Shown here in pieces: positions 5,982 through 5,994 of a DNA stretch of 5,994 bases. Below the pieces are notes generated by a model. The model was not told the origin of the DNA. It was given only the letters and a program-made list of their open reading frames with translations, and did no database searches. The position numbers were made by a program, and so were the translations under genes. Origin of the DNA: an uncultured Rhodobacter sp. (GTDB taxonomy: Bacteria; Pseudomonadota; Alphaproteobacteria; Rhodobacterales; Rhodobacteraceae); the NCBI GenBank assembly GCA_937901435.1, contig CALGTJ010000111.1:1-5994 (forward strand), in the 5' to 3' direction. Each line of letters begins with the position of its first letter. Position 1 is the first letter of the stretch.

Positions 5982-5994
5982 AACAGCGGGCAGT

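Noticed and set aside
4933..5982. Open minus-strand frame of about 350 codons opposite tig
   Set aside because: It is the antisense of the clearly coding trigger factor gene and crosses its terminator; no family features.

Overview
The window looks like chromosomal DNA from an alphaproteobacterium, most likely of the Rhodobacteraceae/Roseobacter group. The basis is high G+C, GC-rich third codon positions, housekeeping promoters of the form TTGCAA-17-TAGAAG, and proteins that read like members of that group. The genus cannot be fixed from the sequence alone.

Layout. The left two thirds is on the minus strand, transcribed right to left. A secreted protein built almost entirely of five ~50-residue tandem repeats (BTRD1-type) lies at 3979-3116. 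After a 170-bp gap with a small GC-rich 13-bp triplicate repeat comes a tight three-gene cluster: a two-TM DUF3592-type membrane protein (2945-2514), an ACSF2/FadD-like acyl-CoA synthetase (2478-760), and an M20-family metallopeptidase. The M20 gene starts at 763 in an ATGA overlap with the synthetase stop and runs off the left edge of the window. The right third, on the plus strand, is the trigger factor gene tig (4456-5787) with a recognisable promoter, a strong ribosome binding site and a textbook intrinsic terminator. A consensus -35 hexamer at 5976-5981 suggests that another transcription unit begins just past the right edge.

Between the two divergent units lies a 476-bp non-coding region (3980-4455). 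It contains a perfect 19-bp palindrome (4205-4223) in an AT-rich island and a 13-bp, 12/13-matched inverted repeat pair (4074-4086 / 4146-4158). These are the least explained elements here and the best candidates for regulatory sites.

How the genes fit together. The spacing of the DUF3592 protein, acyl-CoA synthetase and M20 peptidase (35 bp, then a 4-bp overlap) argues for co-transcription, and the last two are probably translationally coupled. Their common substrate is not evident; acyl or amide compound breakdown followed by CoA activation is only a guess. Trigger factor is an ordinary housekeeping gene. No mobile element, CRISPR array, tRNA or rRNA was seen. Most of the window is ordinary; the stand-alone repeat protein and its upstream control region deserve a second look.
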